A stretch of 64,000 nt of DNA from Streptomyces plumbidurans (lineage in GTDB: Bacteria > Actinomycetota > Actinomycetes > Streptomycetales > Streptomycetaceae): contig NZ_JAFJSY010000034.1 of assembly GCF_019857225.1 (NCBI RefSeq), positions 1 through 64,000 of the forward strand, read 5' to 3'. The position numbers were made by a program, and so were the translations under genes. Shown in pieces: positions 1-10,630 of the stretch (its first letter is position 1; the number at the start of each line of letters is the position of its first letter). The notes under the pieces were generated by a model, which searched no databases, was not told where the DNA came from, and saw only the letters and a list, made by a program, of their open reading frames with translations.

Positions 1-90
1 CCGGGCGCCGCGGGCCTCGACGGGCCGGCCGGTGCGCGACTCGGGCGCCACGCGACGCAGCCGGCTCAGCCGCGGTGAGCGCTGCGTCAT
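1..90 (-). CDS. YvcK/CofD-like protein, N-terminus only (cut by window edge)
   Basis: Only the first 30 codons lie in the window, starting at the ATG at 90 and reading leftwards. The ATG overlaps the rapZ stop as ATGA (87-90), so the two genes are translationally coupled. The visible N-terminus is basic (MTQRSPRLSRLRRV...), as in actinobacterial YvcK-family proteins, and the order uvrC-rapZ-yvcK-whiA is conserved in actinobacteria. In that family the protein binds UDP-sugars and influences cell-wall precursor supply and cell shape. The catalytic-like domain is outside the window, so the identification rests mainly on position. Confidence 0.7.
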   Translation of the reverse strand, partial: MTQRSPRLSRLRRVAPESRTGRPVEARGAR

Positions 91-1046
91 TCGCGTCCCA
101 TGTCCCGGTGCACGACCACCGTCTCCACGCCCTCGGCCGCGAGGCGCGCTGCGAGCTTCTCCGACATGGCCACCGAACGGTGCTTGCCGCCCGTACAGCC
201 GATGGCGATGGTCACATACCGCTTGCCCTCGCGGCGGTAGCCCGCCGCGATCAGTCTGAGCAGCTCGGCATAGCGGTCGAGGAACTCCTTGGCGCCGGGC
301 TGGTTGAAGACGTACGCCGACACCTCTTCGTTCAGGCCGGTGAAGGGGCGCAGCTCCGGGACCCAGTGCGGGTTGGGCAGGAAGCGCATGTCCGCGACCA
401 GGTCGGCGTCGACGGGGAGGCCGTACTTGAAGCCGAAGGACATGACCGTGGCCCGCAGCTCGGGCTCCTCCTCGCCGGCGAACTGGGCGTCCATCTTGGC
501 GCGCAGCTCGTGCACGTTCAGGCTGGAGGTGTCGATCACCAGGTCTGCGTCGCCGCGCAGTTCGCGCAGCAGCTCGCGCTCGGCGGCGATGCCGTCGACG
601 ATGCGGCCGTCACCCTGCAGGGGGTGCGGGCGGCGCACCGACTCGAAGCGGCGCACCAGGGCGTCGTCGGAGGACTCCAGGAAGACGATCCGGCGGGTGA
701 CGCGCCGGCTGTCGAGGTCAGCGAGGGACTCGCGGAGGTTGTCGAAGAAGCGCCGGCCGCGGACGTCCACGACCACCGCGATCCGCGCCACATTGCCCTG
801 CGAGCGGGCGCCGAGCTCCACCATGGTGGGGATCAGCGCGGGCGGCAGGTTGTCGACGACGAACCAACCGAGGTCCTCCAGGCACTTCGCGGCCGTGGAA
901 CGGCCCGCTCCGGACATACCGGAGATGATCACCAGCTCGGGGATGGCCGCGTCGGGAACCGGGACCGCATCGCCGCTCGCGCCCGTACTCACCTGTGCTC
1001 CGTCTCCGCCCTGGGTCTGTTGCCCGTCCTGCTTGTTCACATTCAT
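87..1046 (-). CDS. rapZ: RapZ/YvcJ-family nucleotide-binding protein
   Basis: A 319-residue P-loop protein of the RapZ (YvcJ) family, which binds GTP/ATP and in E. coli acts as an RNase adapter in amino-sugar control. Residues 1-35 are a low-complexity extension. The Walker A segment GMSGAGRST is at about 43-51, with Arg in the usual Lys position, which I recall as common in actinobacterial members. The family's C-terminal block GCTGGKHRSVA is intact. Its ATG overlaps the uvrC stop as ATGA (1043-1046) and its own stop overlaps the next gene, so it sits in the middle of the uvrC-rapZ-yvcK operon. It is therefore expected to be transcribed from the damage-type promoter in front of uvrC. Confidence 0.93.
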   Translation of the reverse strand: MNVNKQDGQQTQGGDGAQVSTGASGDAVPVPDAAIPELVIISGMSGAGRSTAAKCLEDLGWFVVDNLPPALIPTMVELGARSQGNVARIAVVVDVRGRRFFDNLRESLADLDSRRVTRRIVFLESSDDALVRRFESVRRPHPLQGDGRIVDGIAAERELLRELRGDADLVIDTSSLNVHELRAKMDAQFAGEEEPELRATVMSFGFKYGLPVDADLVADMRFLPNPHWVPELRPFTGLNEEVSAYVFNQPGAKEFLDRYAELLRLIAAGYRREGKRYVTIAIGCTGGKHRSVAMSEKLAARLAAEGVETVVVHRDMGRE

Positions 1047-3073
1047 GTCTCCTGCCCCCGTCGTTCGTCCGGGGCGCCCGTCGTCACGGGCTCCCCACTG
1101 GAACCCATGGTGCCGGGTTCCTCCTCCATGATCTCTCCAGTCGCCGTGTTCACGGCGGGTGCGGCCGGGGCCGCCTGGGCCAGCGCCACGGCGATCGTCT
1201 CGGCCGTCTTGCGGCCTATGCCGGGCACCTCGCAGATCTGGTCGATGGTGGCGGATCGCAGTTTCTTCAACGAGCCGAAGTGCTTCAGCAGTGCCTGCCT
1301 GCGGGTGTCCCCGAGGCCGGGCACGTCGTCCAGGGGGCTCGAGCGGAAGCGCTTGGCCCGCTTGGTGCGCTGGTAGGTGATCGCGAAGCGGTGGGCCTCG
1401 TCACGCACGCGCTGCAGCAGATACAGGCCCTCGCTGGTGCGGGGCAGGACGACCGGGTCCTCATCGTCCGGCAGCCACACCTCCTCCAGGCGCTTGGCCA
1501 GGCCGCACACGGCCACGTCGTCGATCCCGAGGCCGTCCAGGGCCTTCTTCGCCGCCGCGACCTGGGGCCGGCCGCCGTCCACGACGACCAGCTGGGGCGG
1601 GTAGGCGAACTTCTTGGGGCGGCCGTCCTCCTCGGTGAGCGCGTCCTCGCCGTCGGCCCACTCGCCCGTCTTCTCCTTCTCGGCGAGATAGCGCCGGAAG
1701 CGGCGGGTGATCACCTCGTGCATGGAGCGGACGTCGTCCTGGCCCTCGAAGCCCTTGATCTGGAAGCGGCGGTACTCGCTCTTGCGCTGCAGGCCGTCCT
1801 CGAAGACGACCATCGAGGCCACGACGTCGTCGCCCTGCAGATGCGAGATGTCGTAGCACTCGATCCGGAGGGGGGCGCTGTCGAGGTCGAGGGCCTCGGC
1901 GATCTCCTCCAGCGCGCGCGAGCGCGTGGTGAGGTCGGAGGCGCGCTTGGTCTTGTGCAGCGCGAGCGCCTGCTGGGCGTTGCGCTCCACCGTCTCCATC
2001 AGGGCCTTCTTGTCGCCGCGCTGCGGGATGCGCAGCGAGACGTTCGCCCCGCGGCGGTCGGCGAGCCACTGCTGGACGGGCTCGACAGGGTCGGGCAGGG
2101 CCGGGACGAGGACCTCCTTGGGGACGGAGTCGCCCTTCTCCTCGCCGTAGAGCTGCTGCAGGGCGTGCTCGACCAGGGCGCCGGTGGTGATCTCCTCGAC
2201 CTTGTCGGTGACCCAGCCGCGCTGGCCGCGCACGCGTCCGCCGCGGACGTGGAAGATCTGGACAGCCGCCTCCAGCTCGTCCTCGGCGACCGCGATCAGG
2301 TCGGCGTCGGTCGCGTCGGCGAGCACGACCGCGTTCTTCTCCATGGCCTTCTTCAAAGCGCCGATGTCGTCGCGCAGCCGGGCGGCCCGCTCGTACTCCA
2401 TGTTCTCGGCCGCCTCGGTCATCCGCTGCTCCAGGCGGCGGATGTACGTCCCCGTGCGGCCGGCCATGAAGTCGCAGAACTCGTCGGCCAGTTCGCGGTG
2501 CTCGTCCTCGGAGACCCGGCCGACGCAGGGCGCGGAGCACTTGCCGATGTAGCCGAGCAGACAGGGGCGGCCGGTGCGGGCGGCGTTCTTGAAGACGCCG
2601 GCCGAGCAGGTGCGCACCGGGAAGACGCGCAGCAGCAGGTCGACGGTGTCGCGGATGGCCCACGCGTGGCTGTACGGCCCGAAGTAGCGCACGCCCTTGC
2701 GTTTGTGGCCGCGCATCACCTGCACGCGCGGGAACTCCTCGTTCATCGTCACCGCGAGGTACGGGTAGCTCTTGTCGTCGCGGTACTTGACGTTGAACCG
2801 GGGGTCGAACTCCTTGATCCAGGAGTACTCCAGCTGCAGGGCCTCCACCTCGGTGGAGACCACCGTCCATTCCACGGAGGCGGCCGTGGTGACCATGGTG
2901 CGGGTGCGGGGGTGGAGGTTCGTCAGGTCCTGGAAGTAGTTCGCCAGGCGCTGGCGCAGGCTTTTTGCCTTTCCGACGTAGATCACCCGGCGGTGCTCGT
3001 CACGGAACCTGTACACCCCTGGGGAGTCCGGGATCTCACCCGGCCGGGGGCGGTAGCTGGAGGGATCGGCCAT
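1043..3073 (-). CDS. uvrC: Excinuclease ABC subunit UvrC
   Basis: A 676-residue UvrC, the nuclease that makes both incisions in nucleotide excision repair after UvrA/UvrB have located damage. The N-terminal GIY-YIG domain is visible (GVYRF, then VIYVGKA, about residues 18-40). A UVR motif that contacts UvrB follows at about 205-240. The RNase H-like domain is central, and a C-terminal helix-hairpin-helix pair (VPGLGDTRR, VPGIGRKTAE) is present. Length is normal for actinobacteria. The ATG is 7 nt downstream of a -10 hexamer TAGGGT, so translation is probably leaderless. It is the first gene of the uvrC-rapZ-yvcK operon. Confidence 0.97.
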   Translation of the reverse strand: MADPSSYRPRPGEIPDSPGVYRFRDEHRRVIYVGKAKSLRQRLANYFQDLTNLHPRTRTMVTTAASVEWTVVSTEVEALQLEYSWIKEFDPRFNVKYRDDKSYPYLAVTMNEEFPRVQVMRGHKRKGVRYFGPYSHAWAIRDTVDLLLRVFPVRTCSAGVFKNAARTGRPCLLGYIGKCSAPCVGRVSEDEHRELADEFCDFMAGRTGTYIRRLEQRMTEAAENMEYERAARLRDDIGALKKAMEKNAVVLADATDADLIAVAEDELEAAVQIFHVRGGRVRGQRGWVTDKVEEITTGALVEHALQQLYGEEKGDSVPKEVLVPALPDPVEPVQQWLADRRGANVSLRIPQRGDKKALMETVERNAQQALALHKTKRASDLTTRSRALEEIAEALDLDSAPLRIECYDISHLQGDDVVASMVVFEDGLQRKSEYRRFQIKGFEGQDDVRSMHEVITRRFRRYLAEKEKTGEWADGEDALTEEDGRPKKFAYPPQLVVVDGGRPQVAAAKKALDGLGIDDVAVCGLAKRLEEVWLPDDEDPVVLPRTSEGLYLLQRVRDEAHRFAITYQRTKRAKRFRSSPLDDVPGLGDTRRQALLKHFGSLKKLRSATIDQICEVPGIGRKTAETIAVALAQAAPAAPAVNTATGEIMEEEPGTMGSSGEPVTTGAPDERRGQET

Positions 3074-3080
3074 GTCTCAC

Positions 3081-3103
3081 ACCCTACTGGCGAGGACCGA
3101 CAC
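3081..3103 (-). promoter_or_regulatory. RecA-NDp/PafBC-type promoter of uvrC (imperfect)
   Basis: On the minus strand, GTGTCGGTC (3103-3095), 8 nt, then TAGGGT (3086-3081). This matches the core of tTGTCRgtg-N8-TAnnnT, differing only at the two weakly conserved outer positions. The hexamer ends 7 nt before the uvrC ATG. The same architecture precedes uvrA, uvrB and ogt in this window. Confidence 0.6.
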
Positions 3104-3358
3104 CGCGACGGGCCTGTGGACAACGCCGGAGCGCGCGCCCGTCCGAGGCGGTCGATCGGGTCTCGGCCAGGAGTACGTCGCGGTTGGGTTTCAGGTGTTG
3201 TCGGGACTAGGTCAACACGCTTCAATGCGTGGGAACTCGGGGCCGTGAAGGACGGCGTACGGATGTGAAGACTCTCCGGCGCCGACGGGGTGGCCCCGCG
3301 GACAAGCGCAGAACCCGGCCCGACCAGCCGTAGTGAGCATTCACAGAAAGGCCCCTGC

Positions 3359-4315
3359 ATGCCGCACGCCACACAGCACGCGGACGTCGCCGCCGTCGCC
3401 ACCGCGGAACTGGACTCGGCCCTGCGGGGCGGCCCCTTCCACGTGGCGCTGCGTGCCGCGATCGCCGCCCGCGGACTGCCGCTGCAGCGCGTGCAGCACC
3501 ATCTGTCCCGGCACGGGGTCAAGGTCGGTGTCACCAGCCTGAGTTACTGGCAGCAGGGCGCCCGCCGCCCGCAGCGCCCCGAGTCCCTGCGGGCCGTACG
3601 GGCGCTGGAGGAGATCCTGCAGCTGCCGGAGGAGTCTCTGATCCGGCTGCTCGCCGAGCCCGACGAGAGCTCGTCCGCACAGCGGGCCGCGGGGCGCTCC
3701 TACCGCTCCCTGGTGGAGGCCTCGGGCGTCCTGCAGCAACTGCTGGCCGATCTCGGCTCCTCGCTCGACGGCGGGCTGCACACCCTGGGCCACCACGAGC
3801 TGGTGCGGATCGGCGCGCACCGCGAGCTGGCGGGGCGGGAGTCGCACCACATCGTGCGCGCCCACAAGGACGGCATCGACCGCTTCATGGCCGTCCACCA
3901 CGGCGACCCTGACTGCGCGCCCGAGCACATGCGCGTGCTCGCCCTGGAGAACTGCCGCACGGGACGCACACGCGTGCACCACGAGACGGGCGTCCTCGTC
4001 GCCGAACTGCTCTTCGACACCCGTCTGCGGGCCGGCGACACCTTCCTCTTCCGCTACGGCATCGAGGACGGCACCGCCGGTGTGTCCCGCGAGTACGTCC
4101 GCGGTTTCGGCCCTGCCGGCGGGCAGTACGCGCTCCAGGTGCGTTTCGACGCACTCGCCCTGCCGTCCCGCTGCCACCGGTTCGCCCAGCACTCACCGGC
4201 GGCCCCGCGCAGCGGGCGCCAGGAACTGCGCCTGAGCGACCGCCACCACTCGGTCCACCTCGTCGAACCGCGGGTGCGGACGGGAGTCGTGGGGATCGGG
4301 TGGGACTGGGAGTGA
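3359..4315 (+). CDS. Conserved Streptomyces protein with XRE-like helix-turn-helix N-terminus
   Basis: 318 residues from the ATG at 3359, which has the ribosome site AGAAAGG at 3345-3351; an upstream in-frame start at 3290 lacks one. Residues about 30-95 form a helical block (IAARGLPLQRVQHHLSRHG..VTSLSYWQQGARRP) resembling a Cro/C1-type helix-turn-helix where the second helix reads a sequence. The remainder, about 110-318, is a soluble domain with no motif I recognise, containing several His-rich stretches. No signal peptide or membrane span is visible. It stands alone between the divergent uvrC operon and lacI. A regulator is likely, but its target and ligand are unknown. Confidence 0.75.
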   Translation: MPHATQHADVAAVATAELDSALRGGPFHVALRAAIAARGLPLQRVQHHLSRHGVKVGVTSLSYWQQGARRPQRPESLRAVRALEEILQLPEESLIRLLAEPDESSSAQRAAGRSYRSLVEASGVLQQLLADLGSSLDGGLHTLGHHELVRIGAHRELAGRESHHIVRAHKDGIDRFMAVHHGDPDCAPEHMRVLALENCRTGRTRVHHETGVLVAELLFDTRLRAGDTFLFRYGIEDGTAGVSREYVRGFGPAGGQYALQVRFDALALPSRCHRFAQHSPAAPRSGRQELRLSDRHHSVHLVEPRVRTGVVGIGWDWE

Positions 4316-4410
4316 GCTTCGGCTGACGCCGGGGGCGGTCTGTCTCTTCCGCCATTGCGTCTTCCGGCGTCGCCTCTTCTGGCGCTGCCTCTGTCGTGGG
4401 GCGTGGCTTC

Positions 4411-4450
4411 GCGCTGACGTAAACGCTTGCGCAAGCGTTTACGTCAGCGC
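4411..4450. promoter_or_regulatory. Perfect 40-bp palindrome, LacI-family operator
   Basis: Two exact 20-base arms meet at 4430/4431. The centre reads AAACGCTTGC/GCAAGCGTTT, which has the CG-centred form typical of LacI-family operators, and the flanks GCGCTGACGT/ACGTCAGCGC extend the symmetry. It ends 44 nt before the lacI ATG. The right arm contains the putative -35 of the lacI promoter, so binding there should block transcription. Confidence 0.8.
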
Positions 4451-4466
4451 TGGAATGGGATACCGT
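4438..4466 (+). promoter_or_regulatory. Putative lacI-pfkB promoter
   Basis: TTTACG (4438-4443), a 17-nt spacer and TACCGT (4461-4466) give a plausible sigma-70-type promoter whose -35 lies inside the right arm of the 40-bp palindrome. The expected start is near 4473, about 22 nt before the ATG. A strong ribosome site (GGAAGGAGGA) is at about 4481-4490. Confidence 0.5.
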
Positions 4467-4494
4467 CCCGCGAAAAGCAGGGAAGGAGGACTCG

Positions 4495-5541
4495 ATGGCC
4501 ACGATGGCCGACGTCGCCCGCAGCGCCGGGGTCTCCGTGGCGACCGTCTCGCACGTCCTGAACGACACCCGGCCGGTCCTCCCGCACACGCGGCAGGCGG
4601 TCCTGGACGCCATCGACCGGCTCGGCTACACCCCGAACACCCTCGCCCGCTCCCTGGTGACCGCACGCACGCAGTCCATCGGGCTGGCGGTGTCGGCGAT
4701 CAGCAATCCGTACTTCACCGAGATCCTCCAGGGTGTCGAGGCGGCCGCCCTGGAACACGGTTACAGCCTGCTCATCGCCGACCCGCACGACGATCCGGAG
4801 CACGAGCGCAAGGTTGTCCAGCTCCTGCACGAGCGCCGGGTCGACGGCATGATCGTCGCCCCCTCGGCGAACCCCCGGGAACTCGTCGCCTACCTCGCCC
4901 GTCACCAGGTACCTGCCGTCCTCCTCGACCGGCTCCTCGACGCCCCGGCCGACGGTCCGCACTTCGACCAGGTCTGCGCCGAGAACGCCGAGCCGACCGC
5001 CCGCCTGGTCCGTCATCTCGCCGAACTGGGCCACCGCCGGATCGGCCTGGTCGCCGGTCTGCCCGGTTACAGCACCACCCGCGAACGCATCAGCGGATAC
5101 CGCCACGGTCTCGCCGGTGCAGGGCTCCCCTACTACGAGCACCTGGTCGCCCACGGCGACTCGGAGTCCGCGGGCGCCGAACACGCCACCGCGACGCTGC
5201 TGTCCCTGCCCGCGCCGCCCACCGCGCTGGTCACCGCCAACAACGCGATGACCATCGGCGCTCTGCGCGCCCTGCGGGAACGGGGTCTGTCCGTGCCCGG
5301 CGACATCGCCCTGTGCTGTTTCGACGACTTCGCCTGGGCGGATCTGTTCTCGCCCCGGCTCACAGCCGTGGCCCAGCCCAGCAGGGAGATCGGCGCCCGC
5401 GCGGTGCGGGTGCTGCTGGACCGCCTCGCCGAGCCGGACCGCCCCGCCCGCACCGTGCGGCTCCCGTGCACCTTCGTCCACCGCACCTCGTGCGGGTGCC
5501 CCGAACCGTCCGCGCAGTTGGAGAAAGGAACCGTCTCGTGA
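4495..5541 (+). CDS. LacI-family transcriptional repressor
   Basis: A 348-residue LacI/GalR-type repressor. The N-terminal helix-turn-helix and hinge helix are clear (MADVARSAGVSVATVSHVLN.., then RLGYTPNTLARSL), followed by a periplasmic-binding-protein-like effector domain (SIGLAVSAISNPYFTEIL, GLVAG.., CCFDDFAWADLFSPRLTAVAQP). The C-terminus carries a Cys pair (TSCGCPE). The start is set by a strong GGAGG site. Its stop overlaps the following PfkB kinase start as GTGA, so the two are co-translated. The perfect palindrome just upstream suggests autoregulation, with a sugar or sugar phosphate as inducer; the kinase's substrate is the natural candidate. Confidence 0.92.
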   Translation: MATMADVARSAGVSVATVSHVLNDTRPVLPHTRQAVLDAIDRLGYTPNTLARSLVTARTQSIGLAVSAISNPYFTEILQGVEAAALEHGYSLLIADPHDDPEHERKVVQLLHERRVDGMIVAPSANPRELVAYLARHQVPAVLLDRLLDAPADGPHFDQVCAENAEPTARLVRHLAELGHRRIGLVAGLPGYSTTRERISGYRHGLAGAGLPYYEHLVAHGDSESAGAEHATATLLSLPAPPTALVTANNAMTIGALRALRERGLSVPGDIALCCFDDFAWADLFSPRLTAVAQPSREIGARAVRVLLDRLAEPDRPARTVRLPCTFVHRTSCGCPEPSAQLEKGTVS

Positions 5542-6449
5542 TCGTCGTCGCCGGTGAGGCCCTGATCGACCTGGTACCGCAGGGCCCGGGTGCCCTCGCG
5601 GGCCTCAAGCCGGCGCTCGGCGGCGGCCCGTACAACACGGCCGTCGCCCTCGGCCGCCTCGGCTCCCCCAGCGCCTTCTGCTCCCGCACGTCGTACGACG
5701 CCTTCGGCGAGGCGCTGCTCGGCAACCTGCGGGCAACAGGGGTCGACGTCTCGGCCGTACAGCGCGGACACGAACCGACCACCCTGGCGGTGGCCACGCT
5801 CGACGCGAACGGTTCGGCCGCCTACTCGTTCTACGTCGAGGGCACCGCCGACCGGCTGTTCACGGCTCCCGCCGCGCTCCCCGCCGGCACGCGCGCCGTG
5901 TCCTTCGGCACCTGCTCGCTCGCCCTGGAGCCGGGCGCGACGGCCTACGAGACGATGATGCGGACCGCCGCCGCCCAGGGTGTCTTCACCGCGCTCGACC
6001 CCAACATCCGCACGAGCCTGATCCACGACGCGGACGCCTACCGGGACCGCTTCCGCGGCTGGCTGCCCTCGGTGACGCTGCTCAAGCTCTCGGAGGAGGA
6101 CGCCGACTGGCTGGGCGGCTCCCCGCGCGAGTGGCTTGCCGCAGGGCCCGCCGCAGTGGTGATCACCCATGGCGGCGACGGGATCTCCGTGCTCACCCGG
6201 GACGGCGCCGAATACTCCGTGCCGGGCGAGAAGGTCGACGTCGTCGACACGATCGGCGCCGGCGACACGGTGAACGCGGCCCTGCTGCACGGCCTGTCGG
6301 CCCAGGACGCCCTCTCCGCCGACAAACTCGCCTCGCTCGGCGCCGACGGCTGGACCCGGCTGCTGCGGTTCGCGGCCCGCGCGGCGGCGATCACCTGCTC
6401 GCGCGCGGGCGCGGAGCCGCCGTACGCCTCGGAAGTGGGCGAGGTGTAG
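5538..6449 (+). CDS. PfkB-family carbohydrate kinase (fructokinase-like)
   Basis: 303 residues from the GTG at 5538, which overlaps the lacI stop (GTGA) and has GAGAAAGGA at 5521-5529. It has the PfkB fold: an N-terminal GEALIDLVP motif, the GGGPYNTAVALGRLG substrate-binding segment at about 30-45, and the C-terminal anion-hole signature DTIGAGDTVNAALL with the catalytic Asp. Length is typical of fructokinases/ribokinases. The enzyme should phosphorylate a free sugar with ATP in the cytoplasm. No transporter is linked, so the sugar cannot be read from context. Its regulator is the adjoining LacI protein, and a strong hairpin follows the stop. Confidence 0.9.
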   Translation: MIVVAGEALIDLVPQGPGALAGLKPALGGGPYNTAVALGRLGSPSAFCSRTSYDAFGEALLGNLRATGVDVSAVQRGHEPTTLAVATLDANGSAAYSFYVEGTADRLFTAPAALPAGTRAVSFGTCSLALEPGATAYETMMRTAAAQGVFTALDPNIRTSLIHDADAYRDRFRGWLPSVTLLKLSEEDADWLGGSPREWLAAGPAAVVITHGGDGISVLTRDGAEYSVPGEKVDVVDTIGAGDTVNAALLHGLSAQDALSADKLASLGADGWTRLLRFAARAAAITCSRAGAEPPYASEVGEV

Positions 6450-6473
6450 CGGACGGGACGGCGTCGGAGGTGC

Positions 6474-6520
6474 AACGAGCGGCGCCCCGCGGGGAGTTGT
6501 CCCGCGGGGCGCCGCTCGTT
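6474..6520. terminator. Bidirectional hairpin terminator between the kinase and uvrA
   Basis: A perfect 20-bp GC-rich stem (6474-6493 with 6501-6520) around the 7-nt loop GAGTTGT. It lies between the convergent stops at 6449 and 6532 and should end both transcripts. No long T-run follows, as is usual in Streptomyces. Confidence 0.85.
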
Positions 6521-6531
6521 GTCCGTGCCGG

Positions 6532-9561
<3,030 letters not shown>

Positions 9562-9617
9562 AGCCGGTCCGCACCTTTCTTGAGAGAAGTGACAGGGGCA
9601 GGGCCCCGTGCTTCTTC

Positions 9618-9640
9618 AGACTAGGGGGAGCCACTGACAA
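9618..9640 (-). promoter_or_regulatory. RecA-NDp/PafBC-type promoter of uvrA
   Basis: On the minus strand TTGTCAGTG (9640-9632), 8 nt, TAGTCT (9623-9618), an exact match to tTGTCRgtg-N8-TAnnnT, the RecA-independent DNA-damage promoter defined in mycobacteria. The transcript should start near 9611, about 50 nt before the uvrA GTG. Confidence 0.82.
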
Positions 9641-9784
9641 CGCCGGTCGGATTCCGGGTTGCATAACAATCCCCGGCCATCCAGCATGCCCGACGCCACC
9701 TGCGACCATATAGCACGCGCATTCGATTTACGGCGCTGCTTCACCACCTTCACCCAAAGGTGTGGCGGGGCTAGGGTCAGCACC

Positions 9785-10471
9785 ATGATTGATCACGGTC
9801 ATGACCTGGCGTCTGTACGAGACGCGACCGACCGGCTGCTCACCGCAGCCGCCAAACTGGACAACGCGGGGGTGACGCAACCGTCACGGCTGCCCGGCTG
9901 GAGCCGCGGCCACGTCCTGGCTCACCTCGCCCGCAACGCGGACGCTCTGGTGAACGTCCTCCAGGGCCGTCCCATGTACACCTCCGCCGAGGCCCGCGAC
10001 GCCGACATCGAGCGGGACGCCCCGCGCCCCCTCGACGCCCAGCTCACCGACCTGCGCGAGAGCGCGGCCCGCTTCCAGGAGGCGGGGGCCGCACCGGCGG
10101 ACTGGTCGCGCACGGTGGAGCTGCGCAACGGCGTCACGGACTCGGCGTCCCGGGTGCCCTTCCGGCGCTGGGGCGAGGTGGAACTGCACCACGTCGACCT
10201 CGGCATCGGCTACGAGCTGGAGGACGTGCCCGCGCAGTTCACGGAGCGGGAGATCGACTTCCTCGCCCGGCGCTTCTCCGGTCACCCCGATGTGCCTCCG
10301 GCGCGGCTGACGGACGGCACGCGCGCGTGGCGTACCGGCCGCGAGACGACGGAGCCGGAGATCACCGTGACGGGTCCGGCGCCCGAGCTGCTCGGCTGGC
10401 TGGCCGGGCGCCGCGACGGCTCCGGCCTGACCGTACGGGACGGCTCCCTGCCGGCGCTCCCACCGCTGTGA
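9785..10471 (+). CDS. Maleylpyruvate isomerase-family mycothiol-dependent enzyme (DinB/MDMPI fold)
   Basis: 228 residues starting at the ATG at 9785. The N-terminal half is the four-helix MDMPI/DinB-like domain: TDRLLTAAAKLD, then the diagnostic RLPGWSRGHVLAHLARNADALVN with the metal-ligand His, and RWGEVELHHVDLGIGY carrying the other His residues. The C-terminal half is an SCP2-like domain (PAPELLGWLAGR). Family members use mycothiol, the actinobacterial thiol, as cofactor, for instance in maleylpyruvate isomerisation. No ring-cleavage genes are nearby, so the actual substrate is unknown. The next gene, a metallo-beta-lactamase-fold hydrolase, lies 160 nt downstream and may work on the same thiol chemistry. 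Confidence 0.85.
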   Translation: MIDHGHDLASVRDATDRLLTAAAKLDNAGVTQPSRLPGWSRGHVLAHLARNADALVNVLQGRPMYTSAEARDADIERDAPRPLDAQLTDLRESAARFQEAGAAPADWSRTVELRNGVTDSASRVPFRRWGEVELHHVDLGIGYELEDVPAQFTEREIDFLARRFSGHPDVPPARLTDGTRAWRTGRETTEPEITVTGPAPELLGWLAGRRDGSGLTVRDGSLPALPPL

Positions 10472-10546
10472 CCGCGCTCGCCGCCGCTGCGACCGCGCTC
10501 CCCGCCGCTGCGACCGCGCTGCCGCCGTTGTGACCGCGCTGCCCTC
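10465..10546 (+). repeat. Imperfect 20-21 bp tandem repeat (4 units) at the end of the MDMPI gene
   Basis: Units start at 10465, 10486, 10507 and 10527, each of the form GCTGyGACCGCGCTssC-CGCC. The first unit spans the stop codon of the gene at 9785-10471. A further partial copy (GTGACCGCGCTGCC) is near 10571. The repeat lies almost entirely in the intergenic gap. Confidence 0.7.
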
Positions 10547-10630
10547 GTGGCGCGACCGGCCGGCCTCGGCCGTGACCGCGCTGCCTCGGCCGGGGATGCG
10601 GGCGCCCTCCCCGGCTATAGGCTGGCCGCC

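Noticed and set aside
995..3268. A 757-codon open frame opposite uvrC
   Set aside because: Same antisense artefact; uvrC is supported by full domain content.
9562..9784. LexA box near uvrA
   Set aside because: No GAAC-N4-GTTC-like palindrome is present in the gap; the RecA-NDp element explains the promoter better.
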